64,000 nt of DNA from contig NZ_CP015098.1 in NCBI RefSeq assembly GCF_001611795.1, positions 186,001-250,000 on the forward strand. The letters are read 5' to 3'. The position numbers and the translations under genes are program-made. The notes below the pieces were generated by a model. That model worked only from the letters and a program-made list of their open reading frames with translations. It was not told where the DNA came from and made no database searches. The stretch comes from Streptomyces qaidamensis (GTDB lineage: Bacteria > Actinomycetota > Actinomycetes > Streptomycetales > Streptomycetaceae). Shown one piece after another: positions 18,073 to 26,922 of the stretch. Positions within the stretch are counted from its first letter, which is position 1. Every line of letters begins with the position of its first letter.

Positions 18073-19212
18073 ATGTCGTATCGGAGTGTGCTCGCACCTG
18101 CGGTCTTCGGTGCCTTCTTGCTGGCGGGACTGCTGTGGTGGGCGGGGGCCGGCCACGCACTCAGCCTGCCCGGCGCCACGCGGTTCTTCGGCCCCGACGA
18201 GGCGAACCGCCTGGCCGCCTGGACGATGCCCTGGTCGACCGACGCCCCGTCATCAGCCCAGTTCACCGATCCCGCAGGCGCACCCGGCCACGGGGCGGAC
18301 TACGCGGCCCTGAGAGAGACCGCCATGCGGGTGCGCTACGCCGCGCTCGTCCTGCTCTTCACGTGCGGCGCGGTGCCACTGCTGCGCCGGCTGTCGAACC
18401 GCGGCGCCGGGCCCGCGGCCGTCGCCGTGGCGGCCCTGTGGGGCTGGGGAATCGTTACGGCCATGCTCGCCGTCACCGTGTCCGCGCCCTGGATGGTCGC
18501 TTCCGGCGGCTCCGCCGCGTTCCGGCTGCTGCCCGGCCTCGCGAGTGCCATGTCCCAGGGCCGCGAACTGCCGGTGGGTGCCGCCCTGGTCGCCGCCGCG
18601 GGCGCCGTCGGCCTCATGACCCTGCTGCGGCCCGACGTGACACCCCCACCTGGCCGGTCTGTGCCGACTGCGGCCACCGCGCGGCTGGCCGCGACCCTGG
18701 GCACCGCAGTGGTCGCCATCGCCCTCGCCGTTCTGTCCAACGACCGGGTGGCCGGGCGGATGCAAACCGGGTTCACGGGCAACGGGCGGCTGTCCGAGCC
18801 CGGTGATCTGCTGCGGCAGTGGATTCAGCTCGGCGCCTGGACCCTGCCCACCGGCTCCGCTCCCGGGCGCTGGTTGCTGTACCGGCTCGGCGACGTGGCG
18901 CTGCTCGCCCTGCTCTGGTGGGGGCTGCGGCTGCTGCCGGTCCTGCTCGACCGCGTCACCTACCCCGCCTACTCGCTCGGCGCCGTCGCCGCCACCACCC
19001 TGGGCGTGGTGGCGAGCGGACTCTGGCACTCGCTGCTCTCCTATCAAGGCAGCACCGGTGGCCCCCTGCTCTACTACGTCTCCGTAGGTCAAGGTGTGTC
19101 GGCGGCTCTCGTCTTCGGCATCCTCGCCGGCTGCGCCGGCACGATGACCGTCCGGATCCGCAGCCGCGCACAGCAGCCCGCCCCGCCCACACCGCAAACC
19201 GAACCGGCCTGA
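18073..19212 (+). CDS. Multi-pass membrane protein of unknown function
   Basis: The ATG at 18073 follows AAAAGGA. The 379-residue product has an N-terminal hydrophobic segment (FGAFLLAGLLWWAGAG) and about six to seven further hydrophobic helices. These include AALVLLFTCGAVPLL, GWGIVTAMLAVTVSAPW, ALVAAAGAVGLMTLL and AVAATTLGVVASGLW. The soluble tail at the end is proline-rich. No catalytic motif or family is recognisable. It is flanked by gene-poor DNA on both sides. Confidence 0.8.
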   Translation: MSYRSVLAPAVFGAFLLAGLLWWAGAGHALSLPGATRFFGPDEANRLAAWTMPWSTDAPSSAQFTDPAGAPGHGADYAALRETAMRVRYAALVLLFTCGAVPLLRRLSNRGAGPAAVAVAALWGWGIVTAMLAVTVSAPWMVASGGSAAFRLLPGLASAMSQGRELPVGAALVAAAGAVGLMTLLRPDVTPPPGRSVPTAATARLAATLGTAVVAIALAVLSNDRVAGRMQTGFTGNGRLSEPGDLLRQWIQLGAWTLPTGSAPGRWLLYRLGDVALLALLWWGLRLLPVLLDRVTYPAYSLGAVAATTLGVVASGLWHSLLSYQGSTGGPLLYYVSVGQGVSAALVFGILAGCAGTMTVRIRSRAQQPAPPTPQTEPA

Positions 19213-19732
19213 CCGGCCAAGCCGACCAGGCCGAAGAACAGGTACCGACAGGCCACAGGGCGCTGAGCGGAGTGCCCACGACAGGCTCGGCCACAGTGCA
19301 GCTGCAACCCGACTCCGTCGGCGGACGGCATTGCGGACCCCGGCTTGCCGTCCCTCCCCTGCCCGCCGGTCTCTTCGGCGCGCGCACGACAGCGAGAGGT
19401 GCAGTCGGCGGACGACCGGCCATGGAAGCCACCCACCGTGGCCGTGCTCGGGCTCAGAGCCGGAAGTTCCAGGGGCGCGGCCCAGCAAGGTGCACAGAAG
19501 GCGGGAGTGGCAGGTTCACTCGACAATGGCCGCGCAGAGCCTCGAACTATCGCCGACCGGCAACCTGGGTGTTGCCCGCTCCGAACACCGAGTGGTGTCA
19601 GTTCCGCCCGCACAAGACCAAGTCGGGAGAAAGCTCTCCGTCTTCTGTCCGCACGGCCTCGATGAGAGGGGGAAGGTGGGGTATCCGGGAGAGGACGACG
19701 CTGTTCGGCTCCCCTCCAAGGAGGTCTGCGCT
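19213..19732. other. 520-bp stretch without a supportable gene
   Basis: No frame shows a domain I recognise. The only clear signal is AAGGAGG at 19718-19724, the ribosome-binding site of the next gene. It may contain that gene's promoter. Confidence 0.5.
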
Positions 19733-20257
19733 GTGCTCTCGCTCAAGCGCTTGCTCGACCGCAGTCTGACCGCGCAGGCGACCCTGGTGTTCCTGCTGGG
19801 ACTGGGCATCACCGCACTGTTCCGCAAGGACGAGCACCCGGCACTCTGGGTGTTCCACAGCGCTCTCTACACCGGGGTCGCCGTCGCGTTCCTGGCCGTT
19901 CAGCGCCGCCGGGCCGCCCGAGCCGTGGGCACCGACGCGGGCGGACTGGCCGATCTGAACCGGAAGATCCGACACCATGAGGTGCCGCAGGACCCCGAGG
20001 AGCAGGCGGCCATGCGACGGCTGGTCGCCGAGCAGCTCGGCCAGTTCGAGCGGGCGGGCAAGTGGCTGCCGTACTGGTTCGGCGTCATGGGCCTCGTGGC
20101 GGTCGGCATGTTCGTCCTGGGGGCCGTCAGTGGGTCCCTCGTCTTCCCCCTTCTCGTCGCGGTCGGCATGGTCACGCTGTGCTCCTGGGTCCTGTGGATG
20201 CGCCACCGCTCCTCGGACCGCCTCCGCCGCATGCGTCAGGCCCTGCGGCAGCAGTGA
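19733..20257 (+). CDS. Small four-helix membrane protein, unknown function
   Basis: GTG at 19733 with AAGGAGG 8 bases upstream is the best-supported start; the frame is open further upstream without signals. The 174-residue product has helices at about 14-30 (TLVFLLGLGITALF), 40-57 (GVAVAFLAVQ) and a C-terminal hairpin (WFGVMGLVAVGMFVLGAV, VFPLLVAVGMVTLCSWVLW). It ends in a basic tail. A cytoplasmic loop of about 50 charged residues separates the two hairpins. No family recognised. Confidence 0.75.
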   Translation: MLSLKRLLDRSLTAQATLVFLLGLGITALFRKDEHPALWVFHSALYTGVAVAFLAVQRRRAARAVGTDAGGLADLNRKIRHHEVPQDPEEQAAMRRLVAEQLGQFERAGKWLPYWFGVMGLVAVGMFVLGAVSGSLVFPLLVAVGMVTLCSWVLWMRHRSSDRLRRMRQALRQQ

Positions 20258-20744
20258 CGGCCAGGCAGGGCGGGGCAGGGCGGGGCGGTGGGCAGGTCCC
20301 CGGACTCAGGGGCCTTTGGAAGCGGTGAACTCACGTGGGGGGCACCGGCAGGGCAAGGCGTGAGGGCACGGCCCGGAATGGGTGACCGTGGTTCGGTCGG
20401 GCAGTTGCGACAACTCAGGGCGTGTACGCGGGCCGTGTGGTGGCCTGGGCCTTCTGCCTGTTGCTGAATCTGGTCCGAGGTGAGGGATCGGCCCGGCAGA
20501 TGGTGCTGCTGCTGGGGGCTGCTCGCCGTTCCTCGTCCTGCTGGTGTCGTCGACCTGGTGCCTCTGGGAGGCCGGGGCGCACCGGGGGGCCGAGCGGGTC
20601 CGGGCCGGGACCTGCGCGTGGCCTGCCCGAGCTGCGGCGGGAGTCCGGCCTCCGGGGCGGGTGCCCAGTTCGCGGGGGCGGCTCGCCTCGGTGGCGTGGT
20701 GGAGCTGCTCTGCTGTTGTCAGACCCTTCTGCCACGATCGGTGC
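20258..20744. other. 487-bp stretch without a supportable gene
   Basis: It contains GGGGCAGGGCGGGGC-type runs near 20268-20290 and short open frames of poor coding quality. I see no domain, RNA gene or clear promoter. It may be degraded coding DNA. Confidence 0.45.
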
Positions 20745-22499
20745 ATGGGATTCTTCGACGATCTGGTGTTACCGGAGGAACCGGCCGCCGAGCGGACGGT
20801 ATTGGTCCGGCTGGGCCCGCCGGAAGAGGACGCCGGGCGGTACGCGCCGCCGGTTGACTGGTTCGCTCCAGTGCTGCTGTCGCAGCTCGAGGTGCTCGGC
20901 GCCGGTCCGGACACGAAGGTGCTGCTTACGGGATGGTCCGTGTGGCCACAGGCAGCCACCCTGCATCTGGCGGTCTTCCGCAGGACCCGCCAGCACAGCG
21001 CTGCTGCGGGGCGGCAGTCCGGGTTGCGGGTGGGCCTGCTGTTCTCCGACGGCCGTCGGGTGACCTCGCTGGACGGCACGACGGACCGGAGGGTGGAGTT
21101 CACCGGTCCGCAGGGACAGGTGACCGTGGCATCGACACCGCAAGCGGTCGGGCTGATCCCGCTGGATCCCGGTTTGCACCATCCCCGCCGATCCCTCTTC
21201 AAGACCGACGTCGACCTGTATCTGGCAGAGCTCCCGCCCGCCGGAGAGGCTCAGTTGGTGGTGGAGTGGCCGGACGAGGGGATTGCCGAGACCCGCACCT
21301 CGGTCGACGTGGCGGCCCTCCATGCCGCCTCGACGCGGGCGCTCGAGGTCTGGCCGGCGCTCGAGCCGCCGGATCCGTCAGAGCAGCCGGGCGCCTTCGG
21401 GTACGTGGAGGTGAGCGGACCGCCCGCTTTCCTGGCGCCGCCCCTGACTCGGCACCAGCGCGAGACGCTGCGCCGCCAGGAGGAAGCCCGCAGGCGCTCT
21501 GTGCCGCGGGCCGACTGGCAGCAACTGGGTTACCAGGACTGGGGGGACGCGGCCCTGATCCGTGCTCGGCTGGACGCAGGGGCACCGCCCGACGCACGCG
21601 TCGGATGGCGTGGCACCACTCCGCTGCATCTGACGGCGGAACAAGGGGCAGCGGAAGCGGTCGCCGCGCTCGTGTCGCATCACGCGGAGGTCGACGCACG
21701 CGACGACGACGGACACACACCGCTGTGGTACGCCGCCTGCAGCGTGGACGAGGGCAGCGTCCGAGCGCTGATCGGCGCCGGGGCCGATGCGTGGACACCG
21801 CAGAGCGGGCCCTGGTCCCCGGGCCGGCTGCTGCTGACCACGTCGCTCGCGCCACTCGTCGCGGATCTGCCGGGGGCGGTGGAGCTGACCGCCGAGGAAG
21901 CCGCGGCGTTCACAGCGGCGGACGCGCTCATCGCGGCCTTCGGCGAGCAGGAGCTGTGGACCGAAGGGCTCGGCGTCTGCTTCGTGACGGGCCTGAGCGA
22001 GGACGAGGTGATCCGGCGGCTCGGCGCCGACCCCGCGCAGTGCCCGAAAGCAGACGCCGAGCATGCGCCCTTCGATCCGATGGACTACGACGAGTCCCTC
22101 CGCTACGTGGGCGTGACGAGCGTGCCGGGGGCACCTGGCGGCTGCGCGATCACGCAGGACGGCTATATGCCGAGCGACGACGCCGTACTGCGGGCGATAT
22201 CGGCGGGCACCGCGGCCTACGGAATGTACTTCAACCCCAAGGGCGGGACATTCGGCACCCTCACCCGCGACGGCGAAATCGTCGAACACGAGGAGATAGG
22301 TCTCCATCCGGACAGCCCCGACCCGGCCACGCATTGGCACTTCCGCTTCTGGCAGCGCCGGTCCACCTTCCCGCACGACGCCGACACACTCGCCTACGCC
22401 TGTGCCGCAGCCGGGCTGCGGATCCACGACGGCCAGGAAGTCGCGGATCGCCGCGCCCCGCGCCGCTGGGTGCCACTGCCTTCGCAACTCCGGCGCTGA
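20745..22499 (+). CDS. Ankyrin-repeat protein of about 584 residues
   Basis: ATG at 20745 (MGFFDDLVLP) is chosen over the longer open frame because coding quality begins here. Residues about 1-260 form an unrecognised domain with many beta-type segments. About 265-370 carry two to three ankyrin repeats (GTTPLHLTAEQGAAEAVAALVSH, then DDGHTPLWYAACSVDEGSV; motif cores TPLHLTA and TPLWYA). The C-terminal 200 residues are another unrecognised domain. No signal peptide is seen, so it is probably cytoplasmic. Ankyrin repeats bind proteins, but the partner is unknown. A strong hairpin follows the stop. Confidence 0.85.
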   Translation: MGFFDDLVLPEEPAAERTVLVRLGPPEEDAGRYAPPVDWFAPVLLSQLEVLGAGPDTKVLLTGWSVWPQAATLHLAVFRRTRQHSAAAGRQSGLRVGLLFSDGRRVTSLDGTTDRRVEFTGPQGQVTVASTPQAVGLIPLDPGLHHPRRSLFKTDVDLYLAELPPAGEAQLVVEWPDEGIAETRTSVDVAALHAASTRALEVWPALEPPDPSEQPGAFGYVEVSGPPAFLAPPLTRHQRETLRRQEEARRRSVPRADWQQLGYQDWGDAALIRARLDAGAPPDARVGWRGTTPLHLTAEQGAAEAVAALVSHHAEVDARDDDGHTPLWYAACSVDEGSVRALIGAGADAWTPQSGPWSPGRLLLTTSLAPLVADLPGAVELTAEEAAAFTAADALIAAFGEQELWTEGLGVCFVTGLSEDEVIRRLGADPAQCPKADAEHAPFDPMDYDESLRYVGVTSVPGAPGGCAITQDGYMPSDDAVLRAISAGTAAYGMYFNPKGGTFGTLTRDGEIVEHEEIGLHPDSPDPATHWHFRFWQRRSTFPHDADTLAYACAAAGLRIHDGQEVADRRAPRRWVPLPSQLRR

Positions 22500-22520
22500 G
22501 AGGCCCCGGGCCATGGGCCA

Positions 22521-22558
22521 GGGAGGCGCTCATGTCCAGGGAGGCAGGAGCGCCTCCC
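22521..22558 (+). terminator. Perfect 10-bp stem hairpin after the ankyrin gene
   Basis: GGGAGGCGCT (22521-22530) and AGCGCCTCCC (22549-22558) form a perfect 10-bp GC-rich stem with an 18-base loop, starting 22 bp after the stop codon. It has no U-tract, as is common in Streptomyces. It is likely a terminator or 3' stabiliser. Confidence 0.55.
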
Positions 22559-22844
22559 CGCCCCTGCGCGGCGCGCTTCCACCCACCCGCGAACCGGCGA
22601 GCCAACATCTCTCCGGCGGATCCGCCGGATGGGACACTGCTCAAGCCAGTCAGTCGGCCCCGCCGCTCACTCGCCCTCTTCTTCGCAACGGTCGCTGCTA
22701 CAGCGGAAAAGAGCACTGGTGACACCGATTCGACGCCCCACCCGTCATGAGACGACAGTGCTGGTTCTGCTGTGCGCGACCGGGAGGGGCGTACAGCGTG
22801 GCACCTGATGCCAAATACAGCAGGGGGTGGTCTACCCGGAGCGG

Positions 22845-23020
22845 TCAGCGGGGCGTGGGCGACCCCGTCCGGGTCGAGGCCGTTGGAGTAGAACTTCCCT
22901 GTCGTGGCGGTGAACCAGGGCCTGGAGGCCGTCCGCCTTCTCCACCTCGTCCAGGGCTGCACCGACGGCGGCGAGCCAGTCGGGGTGGAAGCGGTTCTCG
23001 CCGCAGCTTACGGACGGCAC
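22845..23020 (-). pseudogene. Enoyl-CoA hydratase/isomerase family, N-terminal fragment
   Basis: The minus strand reads SVSCGENRFHPDWLAAVGAA, then ALDEVEKADG, and after a one-base shift TGKFYSNGLD. This is the N-terminal crotonase fold with the start of the oxyanion-hole region. The remaining 150 or more residues are missing. The stretch before it (22559-22844) holds nothing I recognise. Confidence 0.65.
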
Positions 23021-23024
23021 GCTC

Positions 23025-23290
23025 GCCCGCGCCTTCCGTGTGGTCGCCGTGAAGAACCCGGATACAGACGTCCGGCCCGTGCCGGCGCATGGCCGCGCGG
23101 TAGCCCGGTGTCGGTCGGTGGCGATGACGCCCTTGCCGCCGTCGACGTAGACGATCTCGCGATGACCGAGGCCGACCCCGGTGGTCGACGATCTGGCCCA
23201 CCCCGGCGTCGTCCGCGGTACGCACGGCGTCCAGCGCGGTGTCGGCGGGTGTCACGCCGGCAGCGAGCGGTATGCGCTGCCGTGCCGGTG
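23025..23290 (-). pseudogene. LacI family regulator, central ligand-domain fragment
   Basis: Segments TALDAVRTADDAGVGQ, then after frameshifts GYRAAMRRHG and VLHGDHTEGAGERA match the periplasmic-binding-like domain of LacI regulators. The HTH and the C-terminus are absent. It abuts the 3' end of the thiolase gene at 23297 and the enoyl-CoA hydratase scrap on the other side, so three unrelated breakpoints are stacked here. Confidence 0.6.
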
Positions 23291-23296
23291 TCCGGG

Positions 23297-24454
23297 TCAG
23301 AGGCGTTCGACGATGGTCACGTTGGCCTGGCCGCCGCCCTCGCACATCGTCTGCAGGCCGTAGCGGCCGGCGGTGCGTTCCAGTTCGTGCAGGAGCGTGG
23401 TCATCAGCCGGGTTCCGGTGGCTCCGAGCGGGTGGCCGAGGGCGATGGCACCGCCGTTGACGTTGACCTTCTCGGGGTCGGCGCCGGTCTCCTTCTGCCA
23501 GGCCAGTACCACTGGGGCGAAGGCCTCGTTGATCTCGACCAGGTCGATCTCGGCGAGCGTCATCCCGGACTTCTTCAGCGCGTACGCGGTGGCCGGGATC
23601 GGGGCGGACAGCATGCGGATCGGATCCTCGCCGCGCACCGAGAGGTGGTGGATGCGGGCCCTGGGGGTCAGACCGTGGTCCCGTACGGCCCGCTCCGACG
23701 CGAGGAGTACGGCCGAGGCGCCGTCGGAGATCTGGGAGGAGAGGGCGGCGGTCAGCCGGCCGCCCTCCACCAGGGGTTGCAGTCCCGCCATCTTCTCCCG
23801 GCTGGTGTCGCGGCGCGGACCCTCGTCGTGGGTAACGTCGCCGTATGCGACCGTCTCCCGGACGAAGCGGCCCTCGTCGATGGCCCTGATCGCCCGCTGG
23901 TGGGAGCGGAACGCGAACTCCTCCATGGCCTCCCGGGTGATGTCCCACGTGCGGGCGATCTCCTCGGCGCCCAGGAACTGGTTGACCGGCCGGTCGCCGT
24001 AGCGGGCCCGCCAGCCCCGGGAGCCGGCGAACGGGCCCTCGGTCAGGCCCAGTGGTTCGGCGGCTTGGCGGGTGGCGAAGGCGATGGGGATCTGCGACAT
24101 GTTCTGCACGCCGCCGGCCACGACCAGGTCCTGGGTGCCGGACAGGACGCCCTGGGCGGCGAAGTGCAGGGCCTGCTGCGAGGAGCCGCACTGGCGGTCG
24201 ACGGTCACACCGGGCACTTCCTCCGGCAGCCCGGCGGCCAGCCAGCAGGTGCGCGCTATGTCACCGGCCTGCGGGCCGACGGTGTCGAGGCAGCCGAACA
24301 CCACATCCTCGACGGCGGCCGGGTCGACGCCGGAGCGCTCCATCAGGGCGGTCAGCACGTGTGCGCCGAGGTCGGCCGGGTGGACGGCGGACAGTGCGCC
24401 GCCCCGCCGGCCGACCGGAGTGCGTACCGCTTCGACGATGTAGGCCTCGGCCAT
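23297..24454 (-). CDS. fadA6: Thiolase / acetyl-CoA acyltransferase, FadA6-like
   Basis: The 385-residue protein begins MAEAYIVEAVRTPVGRRGG, with GGAGGA upstream of the ATG. The acyl-accepting Cys is C89 in DRQCGSSQQAL. The C-terminal catalytic motifs NEAFA, GGAIALGHPLGATG and CEGGGQANV are all present. It is co-directional with the TetR regulator and SDR, as in the mycobacterial Rv3556c-Rv3557c-Rv3559c group. Its role by context is thiolytic cleavage late in degradation of steroid ring C/D intermediates. A general beta-oxidation role cannot be excluded. Confidence 0.88.
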   Translation of the reverse strand: MAEAYIVEAVRTPVGRRGGALSAVHPADLGAHVLTALMERSGVDPAAVEDVVFGCLDTVGPQAGDIARTCWLAAGLPEEVPGVTVDRQCGSSQQALHFAAQGVLSGTQDLVVAGGVQNMSQIPIAFATRQAAEPLGLTEGPFAGSRGWRARYGDRPVNQFLGAEEIARTWDITREAMEEFAFRSHQRAIRAIDEGRFVRETVAYGDVTHDEGPRRDTSREKMAGLQPLVEGGRLTAALSSQISDGASAVLLASERAVRDHGLTPRARIHHLSVRGEDPIRMLSAPIPATAYALKKSGMTLAEIDLVEINEAFAPVVLAWQKETGADPEKVNVNGGAIALGHPLGATGTRLMTTLLHELERTAGRYGLQTMCEGGGQANVTIVERL

Positions 24455-24492
24455 GGCGTCTCCTCCTGTGTGTCCGCGATGTGCAGGACTGC

Positions 24493-25119
24493 CTATGAGT
24501 CGTGCAGTGCGATGCCCTCCAGCACCATCGACAGGTACTGGCGGGCGATCTCCTCGGGACTGTGCCGGCCGCCCGGCCGGTACCAGGACGCGGCGACCCA
24601 GACCGTGTCGCGCACGAAGCGGTAGGTGAGCCGTACGTCCAGGTCGGCGCGGAAGACCTTCGCGGCCACTCCGCGCTCCAGCGTGCCCAGCCACGCCTTC
24701 TCGAACTTCTGCTGCGACTCCACGAGATAGGCGAAGTGCGGCTGGGTCCCGAGGTGTCTGGACTCCTTCTGGTAGATGGCGACCGCGTCGAGGTGCCGGT
24801 CGATCTCCCGGAAGGACTCGGTCACGAGCGCCTCCAGCGTCTCCCTCGGGCCGAGCCCGGCGCCGAGTACGGCGTCGTACCGGGCCCAGAGCTCGTCCAG
24901 GAAGCCGGAGAGGATCTCGTCCAGCATCGACTCCTTGGAGTCGAAGTGGTAGTAGAGGCTGCCCGCCAGCATCCCCGCCGCGTCCGCGATCTTCCGGACG
25001 GTAGTGGCGTTGTAGCCCTGCGCGGCGAAGACCTGGGCCGCGATGGCCAGGAGTTCCTCGCGCCGCTCGGGCGGGCTCACCGTGGTCTTCTTGTGGTCGC
25101 TGTTGCTGCTTTTCGGCAC
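24493..25119 (-). CDS. kstR2: TetR family regulator, KstR2-like
   Basis: The GTG at 25119 gives 208 residues. The N-terminal HTH reads RREELLAIAAQVFAAQGYNA, then TTVRKIADAAGMLAGSLYYHF. The C-terminal ligand domain is helical and acyl-CoA-type (IYQKESRHLG). Position within a gene set matching the KstR2 regulon, plus matching operators at 26034 and 32685, supports the KstR2 assignment. In mycobacteria KstR2 is a repressor released by HIP-CoA. It lies between the thiolase (38 bp) and the SDR (15 bp), apparently one transcript. Confidence 0.85.
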   Translation of the reverse strand: MPKSSNSDHKKTTVSPPERREELLAIAAQVFAAQGYNATTVRKIADAAGMLAGSLYYHFDSKESMLDEILSGFLDELWARYDAVLGAGLGPRETLEALVTESFREIDRHLDAVAIYQKESRHLGTQPHFAYLVESQQKFEKAWLGTLERGVAAKVFRADLDVRLTYRFVRDTVWVAASWYRPGGRHSPEEIARQYLSMVLEGIALHDS

Positions 25120-25134
25120 GGGACCATTCTCGCC

Positions 25135-25923
25135 TCACGGGTGCTGGCTGCTGACCGACAGGACCTCGCCGGTCAGGTACGACGAGTAGCCGCTGGCCAG
25201 GAACACGATCACGTTGGCCACCTCCCACGGTTCGGCGTGGCGCCCGAAGGCCTCGCGGCCGGTCAGTTCCTCCAGCAGTTCCGGGGTGGTGACCTTGGCG
25301 AGGTGCGGGTGCATGGCCAGGCTCGGGGAGACGGCGTTCACCCGCACTCCGTAGGCGGCTGCCTCCACCGCGGCGCACCGGGTGAGGGCCATGACGCCGG
25401 CTTTCGCGGCGGCGTAGTGGGCCTGTCCCCGCTGGGCGCGCCAGCCGATCACCGAGGCGTTGTTGACGACGACGCCGCCGGCGCCCGCGGCCTTCATGCG
25501 GCGCAGTGCGGCCCGAGTGCAGCGGAAGGTGCCGTTGAGGGTGACGTCGAGGACCTTGTTCCATTGCTCGTCGGTCATGTCGACGAGGTCGGCGGTGCCG
25601 CCGAGGCCCGCGTTGTTGACCACGATGTCCAGGTGTCCGTGGTGCTCTTCGGCGTGCTCGAACAGTGCGGTGACCTGGTCGTCGTCGGTGACGTCGCAGG
25701 GCCGTGCGGTGACGCGGTCCGTGCCGAACTCGGCGGCCAGCTCCGCCGCGCACTCCTTCAGGCGGCGGGCGTGGGCGTCGGAGATCACGACCCGTGCGCC
25801 TTCCTCCAGCAGCCGCCGGGCGGTGGCGCCGCCGATCCCGGCACCGGCCGCGGCCGTGACGACGGCGGAGCGGCCGGTGAGCAGCTGGTGGCCGGGCAGG
25901 TACGGCGGTGGGGCCGAGGTCAT
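25135..25923 (-). CDS. ipdF: Short-chain dehydrogenase, IpdF-like
   Basis: ATG at 25923 with GGAGGT 7 bases upstream is preferred over the longer frame. The 262-residue protein has the Rossmann motif TAAAGAGIGGATA, NNAG and the catalytic Ser-Tyr-Lys (NNASVIGW, YAAAKAG). The N-terminal extension PPYLPGHQLLTGRSAVVT resembles Rv3559c/IpdF, which acts on a hydroxylated CoA thioester in HIP catabolism. It is divergent from the enoyl-CoA hydratase operon, with a KstR2-like site between them. Confidence 0.82.
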   Translation of the reverse strand: MTSAPPPYLPGHQLLTGRSAVVTAAAGAGIGGATARRLLEEGARVVISDAHARRLKECAAELAAEFGTDRVTARPCDVTDDDQVTALFEHAEEHHGHLDIVVNNAGLGGTADLVDMTDEQWNKVLDVTLNGTFRCTRAALRRMKAAGAGGVVVNNASVIGWRAQRGQAHYAAAKAGVMALTRCAAVEAAAYGVRVNAVSPSLAMHPHLAKVTTPELLEELTGREAFGRHAEPWEVANVIVFLASGYSSYLTGEVLSVSSQHP

Positions 25924-26033
25924 GGGCGTACCTCCTTCGGCAGGCCGAGGAGGCACTCGGCGTGGACCTCCTCCGCGGTGCTCATGCGCGGCTCCCGGCG
26001 ACTCTCGACGGCTGACGTGCCGTACGTTAACCT

Positions 26034-26047
26034 ACCAAACACTTGTT
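26034..26047. promoter_or_regulatory. KstR2-like operator, ipdF / enoyl-CoA hydratase promoter region
   Basis: ACCAAACACTTGTT fits the KstR2 consensus AnCAAGnnCTTGnT with one mismatch. The same core recurs at 32685-32698. It lies 18 bp before the ATG at 26065 and in the divergent promoter of the leftward operon, so binding would repress both. Confidence 0.7.
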
Positions 26048-26064
26048 AGGGAAGGAGGTTGCGG

Positions 26065-26922
26065 ATGTCCACCGACCGCACTGCGCCCCCCGAGCCCGTC
26101 CGTTTCGAGCGCCGCGGCGCCGTCGCCCTGGTGACGATGGACCGGCCCGAGTACCGCAACGCCCAGAACTCCGCGATGACCTACGCCCTGGACCGGGCCT
26201 TCTACCGTGCGGCGGACGACGACGAGGTCAAGGTGGTGATCCTCGCCGGAGCGGGGAAGCACTTCTGCGCCGGCCACGACATCGGCACACCTGAGCGGGA
26301 CGCGCACCTGCCGTTCGACCGCAAGGCCGGACTCTGGTGGGACCACGCGCACAAGTCGGGGGCCGAGAGCCGCTTCGCCCGCGAGTCCGAGGTGTATCTG
26401 GGCATGTGCCGGCGCTGGCGCGAGCTGCCCAAGCCCGTCATCGCCTCGGTACAGGGCGCGTGCGTGGCCGGCGGGCTGATGCTCGCCTGGGTCTGTGACC
26501 TGATCGTCGCCTCCGAGGACGCCTTCTTCGCCGACCCCGTGGTCCGTATGGGCATCCCAGGGGTCGAGTACTTCGCCCACCCGTGGGTGATGCCGCCTCG
26601 GATCGCCAAGGAGTTCCTCTACACCGGCGACCGGATGAGCGCGCGGCGCGCCTACGAGGTCGGCATGGTCAACCGGGTCGTGCCACGGGAGGAACTCACC
26701 CAGCACACCATGGAGTTGGCGGAGCGGATCGCGGCGATGCCCCGGATGGGGCTGGCGCTGACCAAGCGCGCCGTCAACCAGGCGGAGGACCTGCAAGGCC
26801 TGCACTCGGGGCTGGACTCGGTCTTCGGGCTGCACCATCTCGCCCACGCCCACAACGCCGAGACCGGCGACGACCCGCTCGGCGGGATGGACGTGCGCGC
26901 GATGAAGGAGGCCCGCCGCTGA
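26065..26922 (+). CDS. Enoyl-CoA hydratase/isomerase family protein
   Basis: The ATG at 26065 has GGAGG 6 bases upstream. The 285-residue crotonase-fold protein has oxyanion-hole motifs HFCAGHDIG and QGACVAGGLMLAW, and the substrate-loop insert FDRKAGLWWDH. The stop overlaps the next start (TGATG), so it is translationally coupled to the acyl-CoA dehydrogenase pair. By context it hydrates an enoyl-CoA in the steroid C/D-ring pathway. The exact substrate is not deducible. Confidence 0.88.
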   Translation: MSTDRTAPPEPVRFERRGAVALVTMDRPEYRNAQNSAMTYALDRAFYRAADDDEVKVVILAGAGKHFCAGHDIGTPERDAHLPFDRKAGLWWDHAHKSGAESRFARESEVYLGMCRRWRELPKPVIASVQGACVAGGLMLAWVCDLIVASEDAFFADPVVRMGIPGVEYFAHPWVMPPRIAKEFLYTGDRMSARRAYEVGMVNRVVPREELTQHTMELAERIAAMPRMGLALTKRAVNQAEDLQGLHSGLDSVFGLHHLAHAHNAETGDDPLGGMDVRAMKEARR

